A DNA stretch of 64,000 nt. Origin: Candidatus Planktophila limnetica. GTDB taxonomy: Bacteria > Actinomycetota > Actinomycetes > Nanopelagicales > Nanopelagicaceae. Of the stretch, positions 17,116-25,888 are shown in pieces. The notes below the pieces were generated by a model that saw only the letters and a program-made list of their open reading frames with translations, ran no database searches and was not told the origin of the DNA. The stretch is taken from positions 620,001-684,000 of the forward strand of contig NZ_CP016782.1 of assembly GCF_002288365.1 (NCBI RefSeq), written 5' to 3'. Made by a program: the position numbers and the translations under genes. Position 1 is the stretch's first letter; each line of letters begins with the position of its first letter.

Positions 17116-18990
17116 CTACAGATTTACTCCTTGATTACGCAAAGCTTGCGTTAAACGAGGGATGAGGGCTATCGCTGTATCAACTGATATGTGAGAGGCA
17201 TCTCTATATGCGACCACCCCGTCTTTAACGGCCGGGCATGTTCGTGAGCAAAGCCACGCATTTGGATCAATGACATCAAAGCCTGAAATCGAGAGATTCT
17301 CGCTTCGCTCTGTTGTATTGCACTTTGAAATTGAGTTATTCGCTAAACAAGCTGGAATGTCTCTAGCAGGATGTGGTGTATCGGTTAGATAGATCAAATG
17401 CGGTGATGCGTTTTTAACCGAATTGAGCAATTTACGCTGACCATCTGTCCACCATTGATTACGATCTTGAAACTGTCGTGGTTGAGCGAAATATTGAAAA
17501 CTACTCATGACCAATACATCAGGTTTTATCTTCGAAATTCTTAGAAGTGAATCCTCACGCCATTTCTCACAACGCGACATTTTAAATGCGCCCTGGTCTG
17601 AGCGAACAACATCAACGGATGGACAAGCTGACTTTGTAAGAGAAACTAACTTGTAACCAGAGCGAGATGCTATTTCAACCAATGCTGGAAACCATTGCGC
17701 AGCGTGAGAATCACCGTATAAGACGATGGTTTTTTGAGAATCTTTATCTGCATACTCGCAAGCATCTGATTTAGTCTCTGCATAGTTTGCATGACAACCA
17801 TCTTCATACACTAAGGGGCGCGCTTTAATCTGAGCTAAGGAGATGGCTCCGTCAATACCGGTTACATTTATTCTGTCGCTACTGGTGAAAAAAACTGTGG
17901 TGCCTATCAACACAGAAACTAAAGTGATGACAGCAGATTGCTTGAAGACTAATGTCGACAGGATCTTCTTTTTTCTGAAGGGTTCTTCTATAAATCTGTG
18001 GGTTAGGTCAGCTAAAACGATTGTTGCAATGATTGCAAGAATTCGCTCGTAAACTTCTAATGGACGTGAGAAATAGGTGCTTGGAAGAACGAGTAAAGGC
18101 CAATGCCATAGATAGAGCGGATATGAGATTTCACCGAGCCATTGGGAGATTTTGCTATTTGCTACGTCATTGAGAAATGGGGGCCATGAGTTGATTGTTG
18201 AAATCAACATGACCGTACCAAGGACGGGAAGTACTGCATTTAGTCCTGGAAACGCGGTTGTTTCATTGAAGATAAAAGCACTAGCAATTATGAATATGAA
18301 TCCCACAAGTCCAACTAATTTCTTGGTCTTAACCGGTGGAAGTAAGACCAGGAGTGCGCCGAGTCCTAATTCCCATGCTCTAGTTGGCAATGAATAGAAA
18401 GCCCATATCGGAGAAGTTTCGGTTTGATAAACCGAGAAAAGAAAAGAAAGTAAAGTAACAGCGGCGACTAATATTGTTAGCGCAATTTTTTTCTTGAGTT
18501 TTGTAGCCACCATGAAAAAGAGCAAAATGAGTAAAGGCCACAAAAGATAGAACTGTTCCTCCACGGCAAGTGACCAGTAATGAATTACGGGGGAGGGAGT
18601 GGCGTCCAAATTTTGATAGTCGGCTTGCCACCAAGCAAAGAGATAATTTGAAACATACAAACTCGCCGCGATAATGTCGCGGCCTAGTGATGAACGCATT
18701 GTCGCTGGAATGAGCAGCCACGAAAACACCGCGGTTACTGCAAGGACGAAGAAGGAAGTTGGGAGTAGTCGTTTAAAGCGACGTGCGTAGAACTCTTTAA
18801 AATTGATACTTCCGGTACGTTCTATTTCACGGATCAATAAACCAGTTATTAGAAATCCACTTATTACGTAGAAGATGTCTACGCCTATAAATCCTCCACT
18901 TACCCATTTCGCATGAAATAGGGTCACCAACAAAGCGGCAAGGGCGCGAAGACCTTGTATCTGAGTGATTTTTGGTGTTGACGATTTCAT
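17116..18990 (-). CDS. OafA-like membrane acyltransferase with C-terminal SGNH domain
   Basis: A 624-residue two-domain protein. Residues 1 to about 370 form an acyltransferase-3 membrane domain with ten or so helices (GLRALAALLVTLFHAKW, VDIFYVISGFLITGLL, SLAVEEQFYLLWPLLIL). Residues 400-624 form an extracytoplasmic SGNH domain with VLYGDSHAAQWFPALVE (nucleophile Ser) and DASHISVD (catalytic Asp-His pair). Such proteins transfer acetyl or other acyl groups onto surface glycans or lipids. Its ATG follows the apt stop directly (TAAATG), so it is translationally coupled to apt although functionally unrelated. The target glycan is unknown. Confidence 0.9.
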   Translation of the reverse strand: MKSSTPKITQIQGLRALAALLVTLFHAKWVSGGFIGVDIFYVISGFLITGLLIREIERTGSINFKEFYARRFKRLLPTSFFVLAVTAVFSWLLIPATMRSSLGRDIIAASLYVSNYLFAWWQADYQNLDATPSPVIHYWSLAVEEQFYLLWPLLILLFFMVATKLKKKIALTILVAAVTLLSFLFSVYQTETSPIWAFYSLPTRAWELGLGALLVLLPPVKTKKLVGLVGFIFIIASAFIFNETTAFPGLNAVLPVLGTVMLISTINSWPPFLNDVANSKISQWLGEISYPLYLWHWPLLVLPSTYFSRPLEVYERILAIIATIVLADLTHRFIEEPFRKKKILSTLVFKQSAVITLVSVLIGTTVFFTSSDRINVTGIDGAISLAQIKARPLVYEDGCHANYAETKSDACEYADKDSQKTIVLYGDSHAAQWFPALVEIASRSGYKLVSLTKSACPSVDVVRSDQGAFKMSRCEKWREDSLLRISKIKPDVLVMSSFQYFAQPRQFQDRNQWWTDGQRKLLNSVKNASPHLIYLTDTPHPARDIPACLANNSISKCNTTERSENLSISGFDVIDPNAWLCSRTCPAVKDGVVAYRDASHISVDTAIALIPRLTQALRNQGVNL

Positions 18991-19521
18991 TTATTGGATT
19001 TTCTTCAGGGATTCAATATCCATATGTGGAAATTGTTGAAGAATTTTCCCGCGTCCTTTCAGCTCCTCTAACTCAAGTAGGAAAACCAATTTTTGAACTG
19101 TTGCGCCAGTTTTTTCGATTAAGCGAATAGCGGCACACGCTGTTCCACCCGTTGCAAGTACGTCATCTACTATCAATACTTGAGAGGGAGCGGCACAAGC
19201 ATCTTTATGGATTTCAAGTGTGTCCGCTCCATATTCAAGGTTATAAGTTTCTGAGTGCGTTTCGGCTGGTAGTTTGCCTGATTTACGGATCGGAATGAAA
19301 CCACGATTAGATTGATTTGCAATCGATGCTGCGAAAATAAATCCACGTGCTTCCATTCCAGCAACGTAATCGAATTCTGAGGAAGAATTTGCCATATGGG
19401 AGATAACTACATTGAAGGCTTGAGCATTTGAAAGCAAGGGAGTTATGTCCTGAAACAAAATTCCATTTTTTGGAAAATCAGGTATTTCGCGAATTAAGCC
19501 CATCGCATCGTTTAGTTTCAC
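18991..19521 (-). CDS. apt: Adenine phosphoribosyltransferase
   Basis: Apt converts adenine and PRPP into AMP. The 176-residue protein begins with IREIPDFPKNGILFQDITPL, quoted here in part as IPDFPKNGILFQDITP, has GMEARGFIFAASIA near 58, and the PRPP-binding motif VLIVDDVLATGGTA near 117. The start is GTG. tRNA-Leu(GAG) lies 24 bases upstream on the same strand, and the acyltransferase ATG touches its stop codon. Together with the permease and tdk it gives a base-salvage neighbourhood. Confidence 0.94.
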   Translation of the reverse strand: MKLNDAMGLIREIPDFPKNGILFQDITPLLSNAQAFNVVISHMANSSSEFDYVAGMEARGFIFAASIANQSNRGFIPIRKSGKLPAETHSETYNLEYGADTLEIHKDACAAPSQVLIVDDVLATGGTACAAIRLIEKTGATVQKLVFLLELEELKGRGKILQQFPHMDIESLKKIQ

Positions 19522-19545
19522 GATGCTGATAGTTCCATATTTTTG

Positions 19546-19629
19546 TGTCCGAGAGGGGACTTGAACCCCTAAGCCCTTGCGGGCACTAACACCTCAAGCT
19601 AGCGCGTCTGCCAATTCCGCCACCCGGAC
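19546..19629 (-). tRNA. tRNA-Leu (anticodon GAG)
   Basis: An 84-base class II tRNA on the minus strand. The acceptor stem pairs GTCCGGG with CTCGGAC (one G-T), the anticodon stem CTAGC/GTTAG frames the loop TTGAGGT, giving anticodon GAG, and the long variable arm GCCCGCAAGGGC is typical of leucine tRNA. The T arm holds GGTTCAAGTCC. CCA is not encoded; the discriminator is A. Confidence 0.95.
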
Positions 19630-19700
19630 GAGTGCGTGAGCAACGATAGCAATGCCTGTAAAGGTAAGCAAAAGTGAAGTTCTTAGGGGAGGATATGCGC

Positions 19701-21029
19701 ATGAGTCCATTGCAATTAAGTGATGCTGATCGAGAAGAGTTGCAGTTAGAAGCAATCTCCATTTGCCAAACTCTCATAAGAATTCCCAGCGTTAATTATG
19801 GTGATGGTAAAGGCGATGAATCTGCTGTAGCCAAAAAAGTTGTGGAGTTACTTAATGAATCAGGAATCGACGCAAAAATCTATGAGTCAGCACCTGGAAG
19901 ATGCAATGTTATTGCTTTCATAGAAGGCGAAGATCAAAGTCGAGCAGGGTTAGTAGTTCATGGACATTTGGATGTGGTTCCCGCCAACGCAGAAGATTGG
20001 AGCGTAGATCCATTTTCAGCTCTCATTAAAGATGGAATGATCTGGGGTCGCGGGGCAGTGGATATGAAAAATATGGATGCAATGATTATTGCTATTTTCC
20101 GTATGTGGGCAAAAAAAGGAATTAAGCCTCCTCGCAATATAGTTCTGGCATTTTTCGCAGATGAAGAAGCAGGTTCACTCTTTGGTTCCCGCTGGATGGT
20201 TGCACACCATCCTGAAGTTTTTAAAGGATGTTCGGAAGCAGTCTCAGAAGTTGGTGGTTTCTCGGTAACGGTTTCGGATAACAAACGTCTTTATTTCATT
20301 GAAGCAGCGCAAAAAGGTATTCATTGGATGCGAATTAGCGCAGAAGGTCGCGCGGGCCATGGGTCAATGATGAATCCTGAGAATGCACTTACACGTTTGA
20401 GTGAAGCCGTTGCAGCCATTGGAAACTATGAATGGCCCCAGAGATATACAAAGACTGTAAAGATTTTATTTAGGAAGATCGCAGAAGTTACAGGCAAGAA
20501 ATATGATGAGAAAGATTTACGTCCATTACTTGCCGAGATTGGCCCAATGGCAAGAATGATCGGTGCTACTTTGCAAAATACTGCCAATCCAACAATGCTT
20601 GAAGCGGGCTATAAAGCCAATGTCATTCCACAGAGAGCAACTGCAGTGATAGATGGTCGATTCCTGCCGGGAATGGAAGATGAATTAAATGCCACAATAC
20701 GCGAGATTGTTGGAGCAGATATTTCAATTCAAACTATTACCCATGACATCGCATTGGAAGTAGATTTTGAAGGTGATCTAGTTGATGCAATGACAAGATC
20801 TATTTTGGAATTCGATCCGGAAGGTATTCCTGTTCCTTATCTCATGAGCGGTGGAACCGATAACAAAGCGTTAAGCGAGTTAGGCATCATTGGGTATGGG
20901 TTTTCGCCATTGAAATTACCTGCAAATTTAGATTTTATGGCGCTTTTTCATGGCGTGGATGAGAGAGTTCCTGTTGAAGGTTTGAAATTTGGAGTAAATG
21001 TTTTGGAAAATTTCCTACGAAATTCTTGA
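19701..21029 (+). CDS. M20 family metallopeptidase or deacylase
   Basis: A 442-residue M20 enzyme. Zinc-site motifs appear in order: VVHGHLDVVPA near 90 (His), WGRGAVDMKN (bridging Asp), AFFADEEAGS (catalytic Glu and ligand), and the late SGGTDNK and ALFHGVDERVP (last His). The insertion domain carries RAGHGSMMNPENA. It resembles dipeptidases and ArgE/DapE-like deacylases; the substrate cannot be chosen. ATG 19701 follows AGGGGAGG by 8 bases and is preferred over GTG 19674 and ATG 19695. The last 15 bases overlap the convergent aldo/keto reductase. Confidence 0.9.
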   Translation: MSPLQLSDADREELQLEAISICQTLIRIPSVNYGDGKGDESAVAKKVVELLNESGIDAKIYESAPGRCNVIAFIEGEDQSRAGLVVHGHLDVVPANAEDWSVDPFSALIKDGMIWGRGAVDMKNMDAMIIAIFRMWAKKGIKPPRNIVLAFFADEEAGSLFGSRWMVAHHPEVFKGCSEAVSEVGGFSVTVSDNKRLYFIEAAQKGIHWMRISAEGRAGHGSMMNPENALTRLSEAVAAIGNYEWPQRYTKTVKILFRKIAEVTGKKYDEKDLRPLLAEIGPMARMIGATLQNTANPTMLEAGYKANVIPQRATAVIDGRFLPGMEDELNATIREIVGADISIQTITHDIALEVDFEGDLVDAMTRSILEFDPEGIPVPYLMSGGTDNKALSELGIIGYGFSPLKLPANLDFMALFHGVDERVPVEGLKFGVNVLENFLRNS

Positions 21030-21965
21030 TATTTCATTTAGAGCGCTGCGCACTACTTCAGGCAAGGTAACTTCTTCACTAGATAGTGCACCACGAAGCT
21101 GCGCTCCTGTGCGGGCTCCAAGAATCACGCTAGTGACAGCGGGTGCATCTCTGACCCAAGCTAGAGCAACTTCCAATGGGGAAAAGCCCAATCCTTCGGC
21201 AGCAACGCAGACTGCTTCAACAATCTGAGATTGTTTATCAGATAAGTAAGGCTCCACGAAGGATGCAAAGTGCGGTGTTGCAGCTCGTGAATCACTCGGT
21301 ACACCTTTTCTGTATTTTCCGGTGAGCACACCACGACCAAGGGGAGACCAAGCAAGCAATCCAACGTTAAGAGTATCCACGGCATCGACAAGATCTTCTT
21401 CAATTTTGCGATTGAGCAGTGAGTACTCATTTTGAATTGTTGTTATGGGTGCTTTGTTGGCAATGATTTCTTGTCTTGTAATGGCGTGCGCACTTTGCCA
21501 ACTTGAAAAATTAGAGATACCGACATACCTTGCTTTCCCACTTGCATAGGCGTAATCAAGTGCGGACAAAGTGTCATCGAGCGGTGTTTGTGAATCCCAC
21601 GTATGTATTTGCCATAAATCTAAATAATCGGTGTTAAGTCGTAGCAAAGAAGCGTCTAGTTGGGCGATCAGAGATGAACGGGAATTATCAACTTTGCGAA
21701 GACCGTCGGGGAAACTGATTCCCGCCTTCGATGCGATAACCACATCATTTCTTTCAAAGAGTGTGCCAATGAGTCCACCAATAACGCGTTCACTATCGCC
21801 ATCGCCATAAACAGCAGCGGTATCTAAAAAGTTTCCACCAGCATCTAGGAACGCCCGACATTGATCAGCGGCTTCATGCTCGTCTGTGTCACGGCCCCAA
21901 GTCATTGTTCCTAGGCCAATTCGCGAAAGCATGAGGCCACTTTTGCCCGCACGTCGTAATTGCAT
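21015..21965 (-). CDS. Aldo/keto reductase
   Basis: A 316-residue NADPH-dependent oxidoreductase of the aldo/keto family. The active-site pattern is clear: NFLDTAAVYGDGDSERVIG (Asp and Tyr) near 48, ASKAG (Lys) near 79, and the His in LDLWQIHTWD. The C-terminal coenzyme loop VILGARTGAQL is also present. The substrate is unknown. The ATG at 21965 follows TAAGGT by exactly six bases, so the transcript is probably leaderless. It diverges from the phosphomutase-like gene across 49 bases and overlaps the M20 gene at its 3' end. Confidence 0.92.
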   Translation of the reverse strand: MQLRRAGKSGLMLSRIGLGTMTWGRDTDEHEAADQCRAFLDAGGNFLDTAAVYGDGDSERVIGGLIGTLFERNDVVIASKAGISFPDGLRKVDNSRSSLIAQLDASLLRLNTDYLDLWQIHTWDSQTPLDDTLSALDYAYASGKARYVGISNFSSWQSAHAITRQEIIANKAPITTIQNEYSLLNRKIEEDLVDAVDTLNVGLLAWSPLGRGVLTGKYRKGVPSDSRAATPHFASFVEPYLSDKQSQIVEAVCVAAEGLGFSPLEVALAWVRDAPAVTSVILGARTGAQLRGALSSEEVTLPEVVRSALNEISRIS

Positions 21966-21971
21966 AGCGAG

Positions 21972-21977
21972 ACCTTA
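21972..21977 (-). promoter_or_regulatory. -10 element TAAGGT of a leaderless aldo/keto reductase promoter
   Basis: On the minus strand TAAGGT lies six bases (ctcgct) before the ATG at 21965. Confidence 0.5.
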
Positions 21978-22002
21978 GCAAGTGTGCTTTGCCAAATCCC
22001 GA

Positions 22003-22008
22003 TAACCT
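22003..22008 (+). promoter_or_regulatory. -10 element TAACCT of a leaderless promoter for the mshC cluster
   Basis: TAACCT lies six bases (tgctct) before the GTG at 22015. It faces the reductase promoter at 21972-21977, so both share one 49-base gap. Confidence 0.5.
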
Positions 22009-22014
22009 TGCTCT

Positions 22015-22692
22015 GTGACCACAGTAATTTTGCTCCGCCATGCGCATTCGATAGCCAATGAAAAAGGGATTTTGGCAGGTCGTGCCTCTGGTGTGAATTT
22101 AAGTGCAAAAGGCACTGAACAGGCGTCGCTTCTTTCCAGTCGATTAGGCAACGCCAAGTTTAGAGATATTCGTATTAGTCCGCTCGAGCGATGTTTGGCG
22201 ACATTAGAACCGTGGTTGCGATCTCAAGCTTCATCGGTTCGCAAGAAGATTGTTTTCGATCCAAATGTTTCCGAAGTTGATTATGGAGATTGGACTGGAA
22301 AGAAATTATTGGCTTTATCACTTCGAAAAGAGTGGCGAATAGTTCAAAAGTCACCAAGTCAAATGGTTTTCCCAAGGGGAGAAGGATTACTGCAGGTGCA
22401 ACAAAGGGCAGAGAAAGCGCTGCACCAAAGCATTAAAAAGGCAGGAAGTGGGGTTAGTTTAATCGTCAGCCACGGCGATGTTATTAAAAGCTTGATTGCT
22501 ACAGCTTTAGACCTGGAGTTAGATAAATTCCAGAAGATTGTGATTGATCCTGCTTCGATATCTGTGCTGGATTTCAATAAGGGAACCTTTCGGTTGCTGC
22601 ATCTCAATGATTCAACAACAAATTTTGAATACTTGTCTCAGACCAAGCGTTCGAACAAAACTCTTGTTGGTGGAGGGTCAGGAAGTAAATGA
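22015..22692 (+). CDS. Histidine phosphatase / phosphomutase-like protein (MSMEG_4193 type)
   Basis: A 225-residue histidine phosphatase-fold protein: ILLRHAHSIANEKGILAGRA has the phosphohistidine RHxH-type motif (RHAH) near residue 6, ISPLERCLATLEP the second Arg, EVDYGDWTGK the acidic residue, and VSHGDVIKSLIA the second catalytic His. A member of the same family sits with DUF3090, SCO1664-type and mshC genes in many Actinobacteria, so a link with mycothiol is likely but unproven. Start is GTG. It overlaps DUF3090 by 4 bases (ATGA). Confidence 0.87.
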   Translation: MTTVILLRHAHSIANEKGILAGRASGVNLSAKGTEQASLLSSRLGNAKFRDIRISPLERCLATLEPWLRSQASSVRKKIVFDPNVSEVDYGDWTGKKLLALSLRKEWRIVQKSPSQMVFPRGEGLLQVQQRAEKALHQSIKKAGSGVSLIVSHGDVIKSLIATALDLELDKFQKIVIDPASISVLDFNKGTFRLLHLNDSTTNFEYLSQTKRSNKTLVGGGSGSK

Positions 22693-23240
22693 CTCCGATA
22701 ATTTATGAATTTAACCCTGTTGAAAGGTTCGTCGCTGGAACTGTCGGGGCACCTGGTGAGCGCACATTTTTTATTCAAGCCCGCACGGGTGCAAGAGTTG
22801 TTTCAGTAGTGGTTGAAAAGTCCCAAGTTGTTGCCTTAGGGGAGCGGACCAAAATCATGCTTCGCGAAATTAAGAAATCAGATCCAACAATCGTTATTAA
22901 GAGCAACGATATAGATGATGCGCCTTTAGAGCAGCCAATTTTTGAGGAGTTTCGAGCTGGCGTGATTGCTATGGCATGGGATGCCCAAAATTCAATGATT
23001 GTTTATGAGTTACGTGAAACCACAGGCAATGATGATGACACCGATGATGAAGTGGTCTTTGATGAAAAAGATTTGTCTGTCGACCTTCTGCGTGTTCATT
23101 TATCTCCCACGCAAGCGGCATCATTTGCAAAACGATGCTTATCTCTAGCAAATGCTGGACGCCTTCCTTGTCCCTTCTGTGCAATTCCTATTGATCCCAA
23201 CGGGCATTTATGTCCGCGATCTAATGGTTATCGAAGATGA
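22689..23240 (+). CDS. DUF3090 family protein
   Basis: A 183-residue protein I recognise as DUF3090, an actinobacterial family of unknown function found beside mshC. The N-terminus reads YEFNPVERFVAGTVGAPGER followed by FFIQARTGARVVSVVVEK; the middle is acidic (GNDDDTDDEVVFDEKD) and the C-terminus has a putative zinc knuckle, CPFCAIPIDPNGHLCPRSNG. It overlaps both neighbours by 4 bases, so the three proteins are probably made in fixed ratio. Confidence 0.85.
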   Translation: MTPIIYEFNPVERFVAGTVGAPGERTFFIQARTGARVVSVVVEKSQVVALGERTKIMLREIKKSDPTIVIKSNDIDDAPLEQPIFEEFRAGVIAMAWDAQNSMIVYELRETTGNDDDTDDEVVFDEKDLSVDLLRVHLSPTQAASFAKRCLSLANAGRLPCPFCAIPIDPNGHLCPRSNGYRR

Positions 23241-23941
23241 GCAATGTAAATAAAATTCTGTCAGAGGGTGAGTTAATCGTAACTGGTCGCTTAATTGATG
23301 CTTCTAATGCGACTTTGTTAGCGCAATGCACTTTGGGCCAAGAAACAATAAAGTGCATTTACAAACCTGTCGCGGGAGAACGCCCTTTGTGGGATTTTCC
23401 GGATGGAAATTTGGCTCAACGTGAGTTTGCTGCGTACTTGGTAAGCGAATTTCTCAAGGTGCAGGTTGTCCCTTTAACTATTTTACGTGATGGACCTTTT
23501 GGCACCGGCATGGTGCAGGAGTGGATAGATATCGATTCAGAAATTGATTTAGCTGATTTTTTTAGTCAAGATGACCCGCAACTTCGCAAGATGGCACTTT
23601 TTGATGCGGTCATTAACAATACTGATAGAAAAATTGGGCACCTATTGCCACATCCTGACGGAAAACTTTACGGGTGCGATCACGGGGTAACTTTTCATCA
23701 CGAATACAAATTACGAACAGTTTTGTGGCAGTGGGCTGGAGATGATTTAACTGAAGAAGAAATCAACTCGTTAGAGGCTTTGCTAGCAGTATTGAAGACT
23801 GATGAAAGTTCAATTTTGCAATCACTAATTACTGCTACGGAGTTACTTGCTCTACAGTCGCGAATCCAAGATTTAATCAAGAGCCGATGTTTTCCACTAC
23901 CAAGTACTGATTGGCCAGCGATTCCGTGGCCCGCTTTTTAG
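23237..23941 (+). CDS. SCO1664 family protein, PI3/4-kinase-like fold
   Basis: A 234-residue protein of the family often called SCO1664-like, conserved beside DUF3090 and mshC. It has kinase-like traits: CIYKPVAGERPLWDFPDG (nucleotide-loop Lys near residue 36), LAQREFAAYLVSEFL (helix Glu), FDAVINNTDRKIGHLL (catalytic loop with Asn/Asp) and YGCDHGVTFH (metal Asp). The phosphoryl acceptor is unknown. The fold assignment comes from family knowledge. A 35-base gap with a new promoter separates it from mshC. Confidence 0.82.
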   Translation: MSNVNKILSEGELIVTGRLIDASNATLLAQCTLGQETIKCIYKPVAGERPLWDFPDGNLAQREFAAYLVSEFLKVQVVPLTILRDGPFGTGMVQEWIDIDSEIDLADFFSQDDPQLRKMALFDAVINNTDRKIGHLLPHPDGKLYGCDHGVTFHHEYKLRTVLWQWAGDDLTEEEINSLEALLAVLKTDESSILQSLITATELLALQSRIQDLIKSRCFPLPSTDWPAIPWPAF

Positions 23942-23964
23942 AACACGAATTTTCTTTGATGCAT

Positions 23965-23970
23965 TAGGAT
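23965..23970 (+). promoter_or_regulatory. -10 element TAGGAT of a leaderless mshC promoter
   Basis: TAGGAT lies six bases (aggaac) before the mshC ATG at 23977. AGGA in the spacer is too close to the ATG for a normal ribosome site. Confidence 0.48.
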
Positions 23971-23976
23971 AGGAAC

Positions 23977-25218
23977 ATGAAGTCTTGGCCTGAGGTATAC
24001 ATCCCAACCATAGATTCTAAATATGCTTTCCCTGAACTTTCTTTGCTCAATACGGCAACTAAGGCAATTGAAACTCTGCCGCGCAAAAAGAAATATCGAA
24101 TGTATGTATGCGGCATTACTCCCTATGACTCAACTCATTTAGGTCACGCTGCTACTTATCTGACATTTGACCTGATTAACAGATATTTACGTGCGATGGG
24201 TTCCAAGGTTGTATATGTTCAAAATATTACCGACATTGATGATCCTCTTTTGGAAAGAGCAAATCGTGATGGGGTTAATTGGCAGGACCTTGCACATGCT
24301 CAGATTGATCTGTTTAGAAGTGATATGACAACTTTGCATGTTATTCCGCCACAAGATTACATCGGTGCAGTTGAAGCTATCGATCTGGTTACAAAGAAGA
24401 TCGAGGAGTTAAAAGATGCTGGTGCTATATACGGTGTTGATGAAGATCTCTATTTTCGAGTTCATAGTGATCCAGATTTCGGCTCGCGCAGTCATTTAAG
24501 TAAAGAAGAATCTCTCACAATTTTTGGAGAACGAGGGGGAGATCCGGCGCGAGAAGGAAAGGAAAACCCACTTGATTCTCTGGTGTGGTTGGCTCAACGT
24601 CCTAATGAGCCGGGTTGGTCAAGTATTCATGGACAAGGTAGACCGGGATGGCACATTGAATGTTGCGCTATCGCTCTGCATTATTTGAAACCAGAAAAAG
24701 ATACAGAGTATCTGATCGATATTCAAGGTGGCGGAAGTGATCTTATTTTTCCTCATCATGAAATGAGCGCAGCACAAGCGCGAGTATCTACAGGAAGAAA
24801 TTTCGCACAACTCTATGTTCACACCGGAATGATCGGTTTGAATGGGCAGAAGATGAGTAAGAGCTTAGGCAATTTGGTATTTGTTAGTACCTTGGTAAAA
24901 TCTGGTGTTAATCCAATGACTATTCGCTGTGCATTGATGATGCAACCATATGCCGCTGATCGCATGTGGAATGAAGAACTTCTTCTGTCGGCGCAAGAAT
25001 TCCTAGATTCGCTTACGCTACGACTATCTCAACCGCAATGCGCTCCTACTTCAGATTTGATTCAGGACATTATTCAAGCGCTAGCAAGGAATTTGGATAC
25101 AGAAAGAGTTTTCTCGATGCTGCAAAAATGGATTGATGAATCCGCAAAAGGTGCGGAAGGTGGCAATCCTGGAGAACTCTCTCGGACACTTGATGCACTA
25201 CTTGGAATTGCAATCTAG
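23977..25218 (+). CDS. mshC: Cysteine:GlcN-Ins ligase (mycothiol synthesis)
   Basis: MshC uses ATP to join cysteine to glucosaminyl-inositol, the penultimate group of mycothiol, the actinobacterial thiol buffer. The 413-residue enzyme is related to cysteinyl-tRNA synthetase: MYVCGITPYDSTHLGHAATY near residue 45 carries the zinc Cys and HIGH-like motif, GWHIECCAIAL the second zinc ligands, GGGSDLIFPHHE follows, and KMSKS is exact in GQKMSKSLGN. The anticodon-binding domain of CysS is absent, which with the three upstream genes identifies mshC. It is followed one base later by a HAD phosphatase gene. Confidence 0.95.
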   Translation: MKSWPEVYIPTIDSKYAFPELSLLNTATKAIETLPRKKKYRMYVCGITPYDSTHLGHAATYLTFDLINRYLRAMGSKVVYVQNITDIDDPLLERANRDGVNWQDLAHAQIDLFRSDMTTLHVIPPQDYIGAVEAIDLVTKKIEELKDAGAIYGVDEDLYFRVHSDPDFGSRSHLSKEESLTIFGERGGDPAREGKENPLDSLVWLAQRPNEPGWSSIHGQGRPGWHIECCAIALHYLKPEKDTEYLIDIQGGGSDLIFPHHEMSAAQARVSTGRNFAQLYVHTGMIGLNGQKMSKSLGNLVFVSTLVKSGVNPMTIRCALMMQPYAADRMWNEELLLSAQEFLDSLTLRLSQPQCAPTSDLIQDIIQALARNLDTERVFSMLQKWIDESAKGAEGGNPGELSRTLDALLGIAI

Positions 25219-25219
25219 G

Positions 25220-25888
25220 ATGAGTAATTTTTTTAGCGCGGTTTTTTTCGACATGGATGGGCTTTTCGTAGATTCTGAACCTTTGTGGTTAGAAGCTGAA
25301 ACGGAGCTAATGGCTAATTTTGGATATCAATGGACACAAGAAGATCAGAATTTTTGTTTAGGTGGACCTTTGAGCAAAGTTGGTGAATTTATGTTTGATA
25401 GAGTTAAGAACGATCATTCACCGCAGTATTTCACCGATGAAGTTGTTTCTTTGATGACAAAGAAGTTGAGCGCAGGTGCTCCTGTTATGCCGGGTGCAAT
25501 GGAGCTCTTAAGTAACTTAAAAAGCCATGAAGTCCCAACCGCACTCGTTTCGGCGAGTCCAAGAGTGTTAGTTGACGCAGTTCTAAAAAGCGTGCCTCAA
25601 CATTCATTTAGTTTTTCACTGTCTGCCGATGATGTTGAAAATCCAAAACCCAATCCTGAAGCCTATTTAAAAGCAGCCAAGAAATTTGGTGTTGAGATTA
25701 GAGAGTGCTTGGTTCTTGAGGATTCACCTAATGGAGTTAAGGCCGCAACTGCCAGCGGAGCTCATACGATAGCCGTTCCGCATTTTGTAGAGATATTACC
25801 AAAAGAGCGCTTAAGGGTAATCAAGTCTTTGCAAGAACTAGATTTTATGAATTTGCAGGCTAGTTATGCGCAGGACAAATTGATTTAA
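25220..25888 (+). CDS. HAD-superfamily phosphatase, beta-phosphoglucomutase-like
   Basis: A 222-residue HAD hydrolase with all four motifs: VFFDMDGLFVDSEPLW (nucleophile Asp) at residues 8-23, ALVSASPR near 110, the Lys in ENPKPNPEAYL, and VLEDSPNGVKAA. The helical cap between motifs 1 and 2 marks subclass I. Substrates are small phosphosugars or similar and cannot be assigned. The ATG at 25220 starts one base after the mshC stop; the longer frame from 25133 is inside mshC. Its last 29 bases overlap the convergent nuclease gene. Confidence 0.88.
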   Translation: MSNFFSAVFFDMDGLFVDSEPLWLEAETELMANFGYQWTQEDQNFCLGGPLSKVGEFMFDRVKNDHSPQYFTDEVVSLMTKKLSAGAPVMPGAMELLSNLKSHEVPTALVSASPRVLVDAVLKSVPQHSFSFSLSADDVENPKPNPEAYLKAAKKFGVEIRECLVLEDSPNGVKAATASGAHTIAVPHFVEILPKERLRVIKSLQELDFMNLQASYAQDKLI

